From NCBI GenBank assembly GCA_903871545.1, contig CAIQHG010000049.1:62001-126000 (forward strand): a stretch of DNA of 64,000 bases, in the 5' to 3' direction. The notes beneath the pieces were generated by a model. The model saw only the letters and a program-made list of their open reading frames with translations. It had not been told where the DNA came from and did no database searches. The DNA comes from an uncultured Burkholderiales bacterium (lineage in GTDB: Bacteria; Pseudomonadota; Gammaproteobacteria; Burkholderiales; Burkholderiaceae_C). Below, one piece after another: positions 22,080-31,860 of the stretch (position 1 is the stretch's first letter; each line of letters opens with the position of its first letter). Both the position numbers and the translations under genes were made by a program.

Positions 22080-23111
22080 ATGATTGAAATAAAACAAGGG
22101 AAACGGGTATCTCACAGTTTTATCGGTGAAGCATTTACAGTACCGACTAGCAAACCATTCAAATTGTGGATAGCAATCATTAACTTTTGGATCTACGTTT
22201 CCTGTATCTCTTTGGCACTAGAAACGTTAGAGCCATTTGCGACAACTTACAAAAGCCTTTTTTCTCAAATTGAGCTCATCGCAGTCGCTTTCTTCGTCTG
22301 TGACTATGTAGGGAACGTGTTTTATGCAGAACATAGAGTTAAATATATATTCAGTATTTGGGGACTGGTCGATTTAATTTCAATTCTTCCCACATTTCTA
22401 GTAATGCTTGATTTAGGAGCCTTGCAAGGCGCTAAGGTACTTCGAGTGCTTAGAGTTGTTCGGGTTCTTCGAGTATTGAAAATGGCCAAGATAGCGTTGC
22501 AAGAGTTATCTAATAAGGTTAAATCCAGCAATCCGCTGATCACTAACCTAAGAATTTATTTCATTGCGCTATTCTCAGTCATTATGATTTCAAGCAGTTT
22601 AATGTTCTTTGTTGAAGGTGACCTTTACTCTGCGGAAAATATGGCAATAGGGCAAGCTGCTTTAGACGCCGAATTAAAAATAAATCCACTACCTCCAGGA
22701 GCTCCCCCTGAGGCAGCAGTTTTTGCGCCCATTGACCCTATTGGAGGAAATGCAATACCGGCTGACAAGCACTTCTTTACCTCTATCCCGTCCACAATGT
22801 GGTGGTGTATTGTTACGCTAACAACCACAGGCTACGGAGATATGTTTCCAGTAACGTTTGGTGGACGAGTGATCGCATCCTTCACAATGTTTTTCGGGTT
22901 GATCCTTTTTGGTATTTTGATGAATATTGTTGGTAAAACTTTAATGGTTTTACTCTTTGGGGAAAGCATGCAAGAAAATCAAGATAGCAAGAACTCAAAA
23001 GAGCACGCTATTTCTATGCTTCTCTCTCTTAAACTTCTTGATCCTGAAAAGGGCGCTAAACTGCTTACTATGGATGATGAGCAAATAAAAGAAAAACTAA
23101 AGAATCTTTAA
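22080..23111 (+). CDS. Voltage-gated K+ channel-type ion transporter
   Basis: S4 [13 protein letters not shown], selectivity filter [12 protein letters not shown]. Confidence 0.93.
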   Translation: MIEIKQGKRVSHSFIGEAFTVPTSKPFKLWIAIINFWIYVSCISLALETLEPFATTYKSLFSQIELIAVAFFVCDYVGNVFYAEHRVKYIFSIWGLVDLISILPTFLVMLDLGALQGAKVLRVLRVVRVLRVLKMAKIALQELSNKVKSSNPLITNLRIYFIALFSVIMISSSLMFFVEGDLYSAENMAIGQAALDAELKINPLPPGAPPEAAVFAPIDPIGGNAIPADKHFFTSIPSTMWWCIVTLTTTGYGDMFPVTFGGRVIASFTMFFGLILFGILMNIVGKTLMVLLFGESMQENQDSKNSKEHAISMLLSLKLLDPEKGAKLLTMDDEQIKEKLKNL

Positions 23112-23130
23112 ATTACTATTCTTTTAATTT

Positions 23131-23160
23131 GGGCTGTTTCTTTTTGAAGCAGCCCTTTTT
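23131..23160 (+). terminator. Rho-independent terminator after ion-channel gene
   Basis: GGGCTGTTTC-TTTTT-GAAGCAGCCC stem followed by T5. Confidence 0.9.
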
Positions 23161-23162
23161 AT

Positions 23163-24014
23163 TTAATGAGCTTTAATCCACTGTTCACTCATATCCCACA
23201 GCTTAGTTGCTAAGACAGAATCTAATGCCAACAGGCTAGGTTTTTTGGAGCGGCAGGAATCATAGTAGTTACCGCTCTCAAATGCTGTTCTAACTGAAGT
23301 TGCGCAGTAAAGACTGGTCATTGCCCCCCTTTGATTCGAAGTCATAAATAGTTTCATGATCACCCTAAGTGGGGCAAGCACGTGACGCCACAAATCAGAG
23401 GCCACAACTCCAGGGTGAACCGCGTAGGAGCTAACTCCAGTCCCTTTTAGTCTCTTAGACAACTCTCTTGTAAATAATATATTTGCGAGTTTTGATTCAC
23501 AGTATTCTTTAATCCCAAATTTAGAGTGAGTCGTTTTGGTGATATTTTCAAAGTCTATGCCTTTTGCATAAAAATGAGCCCTACTCGCCACGTTCACAAT
23601 TCTGGAGGGGGAGGTTCTCAAAAGTGCGGGCAAAAGTTCTTGAGTTAACAAAAAGTGTCCTATATGGTTAATGCCCATTGTGAGCTCAAAACCTTGCTCA
23701 GTTTGACCTTTGATCCCCGCTACACCTGCATTGTTAATCAGTATATGCAGGGGCAATTCCTTTTCAAGGAAAGCTTTTGCACATGCGCGTATTGAAGCAA
23801 AGTCTGAAAGATCAAGGGGAAGATGCTCGATTTTTCCAATCATTGGGAAATTATTGAAATCATCAATAACTCCTTGGGCTTTATCTGCTGAGCGACATGC
23901 AATAAAGACGTGTGCTCCGTTCTTTGCAAGCTCAAGAGCAGTGACTCGTCCGATACCAGAATTTCCGCCTGTGATTAATACCACATGGTTGTTTAGGGAG
24001 TTAATATTCATCAA
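23163..24014 (-). CDS. SDR family oxidoreductase (retinol dehydrogenase-like)
   Basis: VVLITGGNSGIG, NNAG, YCESKLAN motifs. Confidence 0.92.
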   Translation of the reverse strand: MMNINSLNNHVVLITGGNSGIGRVTALELAKNGAHVFIACRSADKAQGVIDDFNNFPMIGKIEHLPLDLSDFASIRACAKAFLEKELPLHILINNAGVAGIKGQTEQGFELTMGINHIGHFLLTQELLPALLRTSPSRIVNVASRAHFYAKGIDFENITKTTHSKFGIKEYCESKLANILFTRELSKRLKGTGVSSYAVHPGVVASDLWRHVLAPLRVIMKLFMTSNQRGAMTSLYCATSVRTAFESGNYYDSCRSKKPSLLALDSVLATKLWDMSEQWIKAH

Positions 24015-24140
24015 ATAGTAGAAATAAAATGTCTACTGCATCTTAACTGGTAATGGACCCTAAATATGTCAATTACTCTTACAAAGAGTAAATTAGGCTA
24101 GGTCAGCGTTCAAATGATTCAAATCACCATTTAATAGTAT

Positions 24141-24488
24141 TTAAGGGATCTGAGATAGTATTATTTTCGCACACAGGTTAGATATCTCTAATTCAAAGTG
24201 CTCGGATGTGCTAAATTTACTCCACCCCCCTATCTCCATAAAGTCTCCGAGCGAGAATTTATCAACTGCTTTGAGGCGGCTCAAATTAGCAGAGTAACGG
24301 GGATCGCTCTTGAATCTCTCCACGCAAACCGCTGCAAGAGAGTTGATGACTGCTCGGTCCGATTCTTTTTCCAACTTAGCATTGCCTTTTTCAAATGTAG
24401 ACCAATTGTAAAATCCAAAGCCAATCACTATTGTAAAAAATACTCCCAACAATAGTCCTAAAAAAAAAGACTCTAGTGATTTAATCAT
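24141..24488 (-). CDS. Hypothetical membrane-anchored protein
   Basis: N-term TM segment FFLGLLLGVFFTIVIGFGFYNW. Confidence 0.6.
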   Translation of the reverse strand: MIKSLESFFLGLLLGVFFTIVIGFGFYNWSTFEKGNAKLEKESDRAVINSLAAVCVERFKSDPRYSANLSRLKAVDKFSLGDFMEIGGWSKFSTSEHFELEISNLCAKIILSQIP

Positions 24489-24516
24489 GGAACTTATTTT
24501 ATCGAAGATTTAGTCA

Positions 24517-26646
24517 TCAATATCTAAACGCTTTTGCGTAATCTAAATACCTATAGCTTTTGTCTCCAATCACGACATCTTTAATTACTAAATTAATAGA
24601 GAAAATACCCTTTGGGTGTTTGAGGTAAGGTGTTTTACCCGTTGGGTCAGCGGGGGATTTAAATGTTAAGTCTGTCGCGCTCTTTGTGGGCGTGAGTATC
24701 GTTTGCTTGACTCTTACAACCTCGGTGGATTCGGGTTTTAAAAGGCCCTCATTGAGTATTCTTCCCTCCGCTTGCGCCATAGAAAGCCCCAGTAGGTAAG
24801 CAATCGTTGGCGCAACATCCACGTTACCAGAGGGATGAGAGACAACTTGGCCGGATCCAAAAGATGGACCATTGAACAGCAGTGTACTGTGCACATCCAT
24901 GGGGCTAAAGCTCCCGTGCATGCCCCTTTGTCCGAAAAAACTTTCGTACTCTATACCCAGCATCCCCTGAACTCTTTGATTGCTATCCCAATCAAAACTT
25001 GCAACAACATCAGGCTGGCCATGATCCCTGCGCCGAGTATTCTCTAGGTTAACCATATCCAATGGAAATGTACCCGGTAGATCGCCGTAGCGCGTATCAA
25101 CAAAAATTGGCCCAAACTCCTCTCTGCTTTGTAAAAATCTAACCATCGCCTTCACAGTCTTATCGTCGTGGTCTGGAACGTAGAAATAATCAGATCCACC
25201 GTTGCTAGCAACAATTACAGCATGCTCAGGGAGTTCTTTGGGGACTTTAAATGAGGCTACTGGATTGGGTAGAGTGGCACTAATTGCCATGTATTTAGTA
25301 TTGGGTGTGCCGCAAAGTTCTCCTGAAATATCGACTTTGACGGTATAAACAGTTGACATATCGCTCTTGATACCAGCCATGGGAGAGGTTAAACAACCTT
25401 GACCATCGAACGCTTTAAAGCCGGCGTAGGTGAGCAGATCAGCGGACCTGACGTCACCTGAGAAAGAAAATCCATTGAAAAAATCAGGTTTGCCGATTTT
25501 GGCGTCAGATATACCCTTTTCTACGTGAGTTGCTGGGTTTATGGATAAAAGGGGGAAAAGAGATGTCGGCCCTGAGACCGTACTATGTCCATGATCGGAT
25601 ACAACGATGATGTTGGTGTCTTGGTCAAGACGCTGCTCAAGTAAGGCCTGTCTTAACTCGCCTAGTCTGGCGTCCATTGATTTTAGAGCTTTGTGGTAGT
25701 TGGCTGAGCCAACCCCGTAGCCGTGTTGAACAAAGTCTGGAGTGCGAAACCAAATCACAGATAGGTCGGGAGTTTTTTTGGGGAGTATGTAGCTCGTGAA
25801 AACTTTCATCATGTATTTGTTAGCTGTGTCCTCTGCGGCCCCTTGAGAGGAATCTGTGGCATCCCTTGAATACAAAGTCTCACCATACTCAGTCACTGCA
25901 AAGGTTATGTATCCCTCTCGCTGAGTGGGCGATCCGTTCTTATCCTCTAACTTAAGCACTCCTGCAGGAAATGCATTTGCAGAATTGGCGGGCAAGGGAA
26001 TTTTCGCTTTTTGAAGCTCATGGGCAAAGGAGAGCGGGAGGGCTGTATTTTCATCTAAAAAATATCCGCCGTTGCTAAGATCTTGCAAAAAGGTTGGTCC
26101 AGATTTCCCAATTACAGCAGTTACGAGGCCGGCTTTTTGAGCTGTTTTAAATAAAGACTGAACCAGTATCAAGTCGTCATCGTAATAAGAGTTTAGGTTT
26201 TTTAGTACAGCGTAATCTTCCGTAAAAATCGGATCTCTAAGACTGTACTCTTCTCCTAAAGCACTCTTACCAACCGACTCTGATGCAGGAGTCCAAAAAG
26301 TATTGCCGTAAAACCCGGATTTTCTGGGAGTTGCCCCTACTGCCAAGGATGAGGCGTTCATCATCGTAAAAGTCGGATAGGTAGAGTGATGATCTGCAAA
26401 GCTCACACCCGTTTTACGAAGCTGAAATAAATTAGGCGTGTCTATCTGAGAAATTGAATCAGGTCGCAAACCATCCCAGACCATAACAATTACTTTTGTT
26501 TTTGTTTTTTGCCCATTTTCAGTTTTGATAACTGTAGTGCTTTGAGCTTGTGCATGACCTTGAGCTTGTGCGCTGCACAACAGAAAAACGGCCAACGCTG
26601 AGAAAATAATCTTATTTTTTGAGTATGTAGATATCAATGAAAACAT
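24517..26646 (-). CDS. Alkaline phosphatase family / type I phosphodiesterase-nucleotide pyrophosphatase
   Basis: VIVMVWDGLRPDSI, HHSTYPTFTMMNASSLAVG, VVSDHGHSTV; signal peptide. Confidence 0.88.
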   Translation of the reverse strand: MFSLISTYSKNKIIFSALAVFLLCSAQAQGHAQAQSTTVIKTENGQKTKTKVIVMVWDGLRPDSISQIDTPNLFQLRKTGVSFADHHSTYPTFTMMNASSLAVGATPRKSGFYGNTFWTPASESVGKSALGEEYSLRDPIFTEDYAVLKNLNSYYDDDLILVQSLFKTAQKAGLVTAVIGKSGPTFLQDLSNGGYFLDENTALPLSFAHELQKAKIPLPANSANAFPAGVLKLEDKNGSPTQREGYITFAVTEYGETLYSRDATDSSQGAAEDTANKYMMKVFTSYILPKKTPDLSVIWFRTPDFVQHGYGVGSANYHKALKSMDARLGELRQALLEQRLDQDTNIIVVSDHGHSTVSGPTSLFPLLSINPATHVEKGISDAKIGKPDFFNGFSFSGDVRSADLLTYAGFKAFDGQGCLTSPMAGIKSDMSTVYTVKVDISGELCGTPNTKYMAISATLPNPVASFKVPKELPEHAVIVASNGGSDYFYVPDHDDKTVKAMVRFLQSREEFGPIFVDTRYGDLPGTFPLDMVNLENTRRRDHGQPDVVASFDWDSNQRVQGMLGIEYESFFGQRGMHGSFSPMDVHSTLLFNGPSFGSGQVVSHPSGNVDVAPTIAYLLGLSMAQAEGRILNEGLLKPESTEVVRVKQTILTPTKSATDLTFKSPADPTGKTPYLKHPKGIFSINLVIKDVVIGDKSYRYLDYAKAFRY

Positions 26647-26747
26647 ATTTAATAAAAAAGATAAATCATTATTTGATTGACGATTTTAAAACTTTTTAGA
26701 TTACACGATTCTTGCGATTTGCGCTCAAAGATTGGCTATCTCTAGAG

Positions 26748-27443
26748 TTACTTGGGGGGGAGAGGGACGGAATTGGTAGGTGGATCAAACGGCTCTATTT
26801 CGATCAAAATCTCATTTCTCCTAAACATAGGTAGAGTCCACGGGGGATCATAACGGGCTAATTTCGGCGCACCAATTAATTTGAGATTGTTTTGTTGAAT
26901 CCAGTTCACAAGTTGATTTGAGTTATCTTGAACCTTGTCTGCGCCGTTTAAACCTGAGTAATTAAAAACAGCATAATATTTTTCCGTCAAACGTGTAATA
27001 ACGACTTCTTTGTTATTGGGCTTGGGCAAAGTTTTTTCGTTGTACTCACTTGGCATAACAAAAGATATGCGCCACTCGTTAGAGTGGGCCATTGGGTCTT
27101 GGATCTGCGCCAAGGGCTCCGTCAAAACGGGGGCGGTCATGGCAATTTTTGTTGAGCTATTTTTATTGGACTCTTGCTCGGAATCAGCGATTTTGTTATT
27201 ACCAAAAATAAAATCAGCAATTCTTCTGAAACCTTGGCTTGATGCTTTATCCATATCTGCTTGCACTGTAGTTTGTGCCAGGAGGGTGGGCTCGTATTTG
27301 CGAACCTCAAAGGTTTTATCTTTAAGAAGCACTTGGTACTTGGGTTCTTCGATAGCCATAGCTGCTTTCGTATTAAGGATAACTAACAAATGTATGAAAG
27401 TAACAAAACAACTTCTAAAGGACAGCTTCATTTTTTTAAACAA
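26748..27443 (-). CDS. SOUL family heme-binding protein
   Basis: EEPKYQVLLKDKTFEVRKYEPTLLAQT, FIFGNN, KIAMTAPVL, WTLPMFRRNEILIEI. Confidence 0.92.
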   Translation of the reverse strand: MFKKMKLSFRSCFVTFIHLLVILNTKAAMAIEEPKYQVLLKDKTFEVRKYEPTLLAQTTVQADMDKASSQGFRRIADFIFGNNKIADSEQESNKNSSTKIAMTAPVLTEPLAQIQDPMAHSNEWRISFVMPSEYNEKTLPKPNNKEVVITRLTEKYYAVFNYSGLNGADKVQDNSNQLVNWIQQNNLKLIGAPKLARYDPPWTLPMFRRNEILIEIEPFDPPTNSVPLPPK

Positions 27444-27614
27444 CCTAATTTTGGGGATTGCCGAATCTTTTTCGATTTTATGAATAGCAGACAGTTGATT
27501 TTAATCAGTACGGCATTTGATTTCTATGCTTTATGTCTAGCTAATTCGCTTTGATTGCACTTTTATTTTCCCTCAAAAGAGTCTGAAGTTACTAAATTAC
27601 GACTCTTTGATGGA

Positions 27615-29567
27615 TCATTTAGTCAAGTGCAGGGTTAAGTTATAAACCAAGTAGCTAAATAGGTACGCGAGACCGAAAAGGTAAGTTACAGCCAAGAGCG
27701 GAATCCTCCACCCCCCGCTTTCTCTTTTGAGCACTGCAAGGGTGGACAAACACTGAGGGGCAAATATAAACCAAGTGAGCAAAGACAAGGCAGTTGCTAG
27801 GCTCCACTGCTGACTGATAATTGGGCCCAGCGCAGCTGAGATACCGCCCTCACCCATTGCAGTTAGTGAGTAAACCGTACCTAGCGCACTGATAGCAACC
27901 TCTCTAGCCACCATGCCCGGAATTAAAGAGATACAAATTTGCCAATTAAAACCAATTGATCCAAGTAAAAGGGATAAATAGCCACCCAGTATTCCTGCAA
28001 ATGAGTTTTCAATTTGAATTTTCTCGCCCATAGGTGGCAACGGAAAACTTGCCAAGAACCAGATTAGTATGGTGAGCAGCAAAATATTTCCACCCACTCG
28101 TTTGATAAATATAACGGCCCGCTGAACCAGACCTATGAAAATATTTCTTGGATTAGGCCATCTGTAACGGGGAAGCTCCATCATAAGCGGGCGAACTTGG
28201 CGGCCTGTTCGGGTGAGTATTTTCAAACAATAAGCAACCAGTAAAGCCGCAAGAATACCTGCAACATAAAGGGCGAACATGACCAAGCCCTGTAACTGAA
28301 AATACTCCCCCACAACTCTTTGAGGAATGAATGCTCCAATTAAGAGACTATAAACTGGCAAACGAGCTGAGCAAGTCATAAGAGGGGCAATTAGCATAGT
28401 CACGTACCTGTCTCTCATATTGGGAATCGTGCGCATGGCCATGATCCCTGGTATTGCACAAGCAAAACTTGATAAAAGAGGTATGAATGACCTCCCCGAG
28501 AGCCCCACAGCCCCCATGAGCCTGTCTAACAAATAAGCGGCGCGTGGTAAATATCCAGACTCCTCCAAAACGAGGATAAATAAAAACAGAACAAGAATTT
28601 GTGGCAGAAAAGTAATGACCCCCACAGCCCCTGAGAGCACCCCGTCCACGATAAGACTGGTCAACCAACCAGGGGGGATAGAGTTTATGATTAAATCTTT
28701 GAGATACTCATTTAAATCTTTGAGCAGGTCCATTGGGTAAGTTGACCAAGAAAACATGGCCTGAAAAACACCAAAAAGAATTACAACTAAGATTAAGGGG
28801 CCTAATACGGGATGAAGTAAAACCGAGTCCAATCGATCACTCGCAGTGTGATAAATAACTCTATCCAAGCCCAATTTAGAGAGTATTTTTTGAACTGCTT
28901 CATGGTCAGCTTCTATTGTCTTTAACTGTGCTAAACCTTCGCCCGGGTCTTTGGATGCATCGCGCTGATTAATAAGCTCAGGATCTTTATTAATATCAAG
29001 AGTTTCTTGGGGCGATTGTTTCAGTGGCTTAGAAAGCGCTTGATTCAACCACTCTTTAAGTAAATTATCCCCGCCTTTAGCAATTGCAACAGTGGGTATC
29101 ACTGGTAAGCCCAACTCCGCAGAGAGTCTTTGAGTGTCAATCTCTACGCCCCGAATTGTTGCTTCATCAACCATATTGAGCGCTACAACGCATTTGATAC
29201 CGGTTCGCTTTATTGCCAAAACAAAGCGAAGGCTCATTCTCAGGTTGGTTGCATCGACGACGCATACTAAAAGATCTGGTTTTTTCTCCCCCTTGGCTAC
29301 ACCCCGCAACACATCGCAAGTTACTCTCTCATCGGGGGATCTTGGGTATAGGCTATATGTGCCTGGCAGATCGAGCAGACGAATAGTTTTGTTATTCTCA
29401 AGATTGAGTTTGCCCTCTTTTCTCTCAACGGTTACGCCTGCGTAATTAGCTACGTGTTGCTTGCCCCCTGTAAGTCGGTTAAAGAGAGCGGTTTTACCAC
29501 AATTGGGATTGCCGACCATAGCCACCAACGTGCCTGGGGCGTGGAAATGAATGATCTGGTCTGTCAT
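27615..29567 (-). CDS. feoB: Ferrous iron transport protein B
   Basis: GNPNCGKTALFNRLTGGKQHVANYAGVTVERKEG, LDLPGTYSL, FeoB permease domains. Confidence 0.97.
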   Translation of the reverse strand: MTDQIIHFHAPGTLVAMVGNPNCGKTALFNRLTGGKQHVANYAGVTVERKEGKLNLENNKTIRLLDLPGTYSLYPRSPDERVTCDVLRGVAKGEKKPDLLVCVVDATNLRMSLRFVLAIKRTGIKCVVALNMVDEATIRGVEIDTQRLSAELGLPVIPTVAIAKGGDNLLKEWLNQALSKPLKQSPQETLDINKDPELINQRDASKDPGEGLAQLKTIEADHEAVQKILSKLGLDRVIYHTASDRLDSVLLHPVLGPLILVVILFGVFQAMFSWSTYPMDLLKDLNEYLKDLIINSIPPGWLTSLIVDGVLSGAVGVITFLPQILVLFLFILVLEESGYLPRAAYLLDRLMGAVGLSGRSFIPLLSSFACAIPGIMAMRTIPNMRDRYVTMLIAPLMTCSARLPVYSLLIGAFIPQRVVGEYFQLQGLVMFALYVAGILAALLVAYCLKILTRTGRQVRPLMMELPRYRWPNPRNIFIGLVQRAVIFIKRVGGNILLLTILIWFLASFPLPPMGEKIQIENSFAGILGGYLSLLLGSIGFNWQICISLIPGMVAREVAISALGTVYSLTAMGEGGISAALGPIISQQWSLATALSLLTWFIFAPQCLSTLAVLKRESGGWRIPLLAVTYLFGLAYLFSYLVYNLTLHLTK

Positions 29568-29625
29568 AATTTAACAAAGCAAAAACTTTTTTTGAGTTGA
29601 AAAAAGTTTTGCCGAATGCCTAAAA

Positions 29626-29874
29626 TTAATCTGTCTCTACGCCTATTGACATAGCTTCAACCTTTCTGAGTGCGAAAGTAGCATTACCAATACGAACAAC
29701 CATTGGATCAGATCCGGGCATTGTTTTTCTTAAGAGGATGACGGACTCGCCTTTAATGAAGCCAAGTTCAAAGAGTTGACGCATGCGCTCTTGATCAACC
29801 GTCCCACCTCCAACGGCTTTGAGCTCCGCGATACGGTACTTCTGATTTGCTATGGCCTGATCTAAAGTAAGCAT
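29626..29874 (-). CDS. feoA: Ferrous iron transport protein A
   Basis: Small FeoA/SH3-like protein directly upstream of feoB. Confidence 0.9.
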   Translation of the reverse strand: MLTLDQAIANQKYRIAELKAVGGGTVDQERMRQLFELGFIKGESVILLRKTMPGSDPMVVRIGNATFALRKVEAMSIGVETD

Positions 29875-29925
29875 ATGGATCGAATTTTTGGTTTAATTTA
29901 ACAAATCTGACTTAATTCCTCTATT

Positions 29926-29944
29926 ATAAATGAGAATCATTATT
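29926..29944. promoter_or_regulatory. Candidate Fur box upstream of feoAB
   Basis: ataaatgagaatcattatt matches 14/19 of GATAATGATAATCATTATC; about 50 bp upstream of feoA start. Confidence 0.75.
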
Positions 29945-30100
29945 ATTCAATATGCCTAAAAGCCAAAATCACTAATTTATGAATACAAAACAACTAATTT
30001 AATTATCAACAGATTAAGAAAAACGTATGTTGTTAAAATAAGAGACTTTATTGGCGGAGTCTCTCCACACATTATCAACAGACAAATCCACAGCATCTTT

Positions 30101-30877
30101 ATGTCCTCACCTACAAAATACACTCATTTGCTCGTAGAAAACGACGTAATCTCTAGGGTTACTTTAAACAGACCAGACGTCAGGAACGCTTTTAATGAGG
30201 AGTTGCTCCAAGAACTGACCGATGTGTTTGAATCACTAAATAAGAGCGAGATTTGTAGAGTGATTGTTTTGCAAGCCAAGGGTAAGAGTTTTTGCGCGGG
30301 TGCAGATTTAAATTGGATGAGGAGCATGGTTTCCTACACCTATGAGGAAAACGTAAAAGACTCAAGTCGGTTGGCGAATATGCTCAACACAATCTACAGG
30401 TGCTCCAAGCCCGTTATTGCAAAAATTGAGGGGGACGTTTACGCAGGGGGCGTCGGACTTGCTGCGGTATGCGATATCTTAGTTGCTTCAAGCAATGTGC
30501 GGTTTTGTATCTCAGAGGCAAAGCTTGGGTTACTTCCAGCCACCATATCTCCCTATGTCATTAAAGCACTCGGGGAGCAAGCCTGCAAAAGGTATTTCCT
30601 GACGGCGGAGGTTTTTAGTTCCCAAAAGGCATATGAACTTGGCTTTGTTCACGAAATTAGCCCGCCTGAGCTGGTAGAGGCGAAGATTCTTGAACTATGT
30701 ACGGCTATCTTAAACAATGCCCCCCAAGCTACTGCAAAATGTAAGCAATTGATTCAAGACATTGCCCCGCTAGAATTAACTGAAGGCCTCATCAATGAGA
30801 GCATCATTCGTATTGCTGAGATCAGAACCAGCGCAGAGGCGCAAACTCGGATGAAATCCTTTTTAGAAAAAAAATAA
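30101..30877 (+). CDS. liuC: Enoyl-CoA hydratase (probable methylglutaconyl-CoA hydratase)
   Basis: GKSFCAGADLNWM crotonase motif; immediately followed by HMG-CoA lyase. Confidence 0.88.
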   Translation: MSSPTKYTHLLVENDVISRVTLNRPDVRNAFNEELLQELTDVFESLNKSEICRVIVLQAKGKSFCAGADLNWMRSMVSYTYEENVKDSSRLANMLNTIYRCSKPVIAKIEGDVYAGGVGLAAVCDILVASSNVRFCISEAKLGLLPATISPYVIKALGEQACKRYFLTAEVFSSQKAYELGFVHEISPPELVEAKILELCTAILNNAPQATAKCKQLIQDIAPLELTEGLINESIIRIAEIRTSAEAQTRMKSFLEKK

Positions 30878-30883
30878 TTACAA

Positions 30884-31795
30884 ATGAAATCTTTTAATTT
30901 ACCCAAATCAGTCAAAATTGTTGAGGTCGGTCCCAGAGACGGTCTACAAAATGAAAAGGATCTAGTCCCCCTAGAAGTCAAAGTTGATCTGGTGAACAGG
31001 CTCTCAAAAGCTGGATTCCAAAACATAGAGGCTGCAGCCTTTGTATCCCCCAAGTGGACACCTCAAATGGCCAATAGCGAAGAGCTCATGGACCGTATCA
31101 ATCGCAAACCCAACACTGTCTACTCGGCGTTAACTCCCAACATGCAAGGCTACGAGCGGGCTGTAAAGAGTCGAGCGAGTGAGATTGTCATTTTCACCGC
31201 TGCAACCCAGGCTTTTGCGCAAAAAAATATCAACTGCTCCATAGAAGAATCTATCCAACGTTACATCCCCGTTGCAAAGGCTGCAAAACGAGATGGTCTA
31301 AAACTCAGGGGAAGCATCTCCTGTGCCCTTGGTTGTCCCTACCAAGGCCCGGTCTCAAGCCAAGAAGTAGTTACAGTGGTCAAACAAATGATTGACCTGG
31401 GGTGCGATGAGATTGACATAGCAGACACCATTGGGGTGGGTACAGCATCCCAAGTACAAGAAGTTTTCGAGGATATCTTCTCATTTGCACAACCCACGAT
31501 GTTCTCGGGTCATTTCCATGATACATACGGCCAATCTTTAGCAAACATTTTTGCAGCGCTTCAAACGGGGGTGGCAATTTTTCATTCCTCCGTTGCCGGT
31601 TTGGGCGGTTGCCCTTACGCAAAAGGTGCAACCGGTAACGTAGCAACTGAGGATGTACTTTACCTACTTGAGGGTTTGGGCATTCATACTGGTATTAACT
31701 TACAAGATGTTGTGGATATCGGAGATTTCATTTCAACTGCGATTGGCAAACCCAATGGCTCCAGAGTGGGTCGTGCATTACTGGCAAAGAGATAA
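30884..31795 (+). CDS. liuE: Hydroxymethylglutaryl-CoA lyase
   Basis: VEVGPRDGLQNE, SVAGLGGCPYAKGATGNVATEDVLYLLEGLGI signature. Confidence 0.96.
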   Translation: MKSFNLPKSVKIVEVGPRDGLQNEKDLVPLEVKVDLVNRLSKAGFQNIEAAAFVSPKWTPQMANSEELMDRINRKPNTVYSALTPNMQGYERAVKSRASEIVIFTAATQAFAQKNINCSIEESIQRYIPVAKAAKRDGLKLRGSISCALGCPYQGPVSSQEVVTVVKQMIDLGCDEIDIADTIGVGTASQVQEVFEDIFSFAQPTMFSGHFHDTYGQSLANIFAALQTGVAIFHSSVAGLGGCPYAKGATGNVATEDVLYLLEGLGIHTGINLQDVVDIGDFISTAIGKPNGSRVGRALLAKR

Positions 31796-31860
31796 AAACT
31801 CACCCCCCCCCTAACTAGATGGGTGGGACCTTCACGCACGGTGAAAGTCAGTCAAAAAAC

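Noticed and set aside
30002-30082. Two TTATCAACA motifs resembling DnaA boxes in the feoA/liuC spacer
   Set aside because: One mismatch each to TTATCCACA, only two copies, no dnaA/dnaN or AT-rich DUE context; expected by chance in AT-rich DNA.
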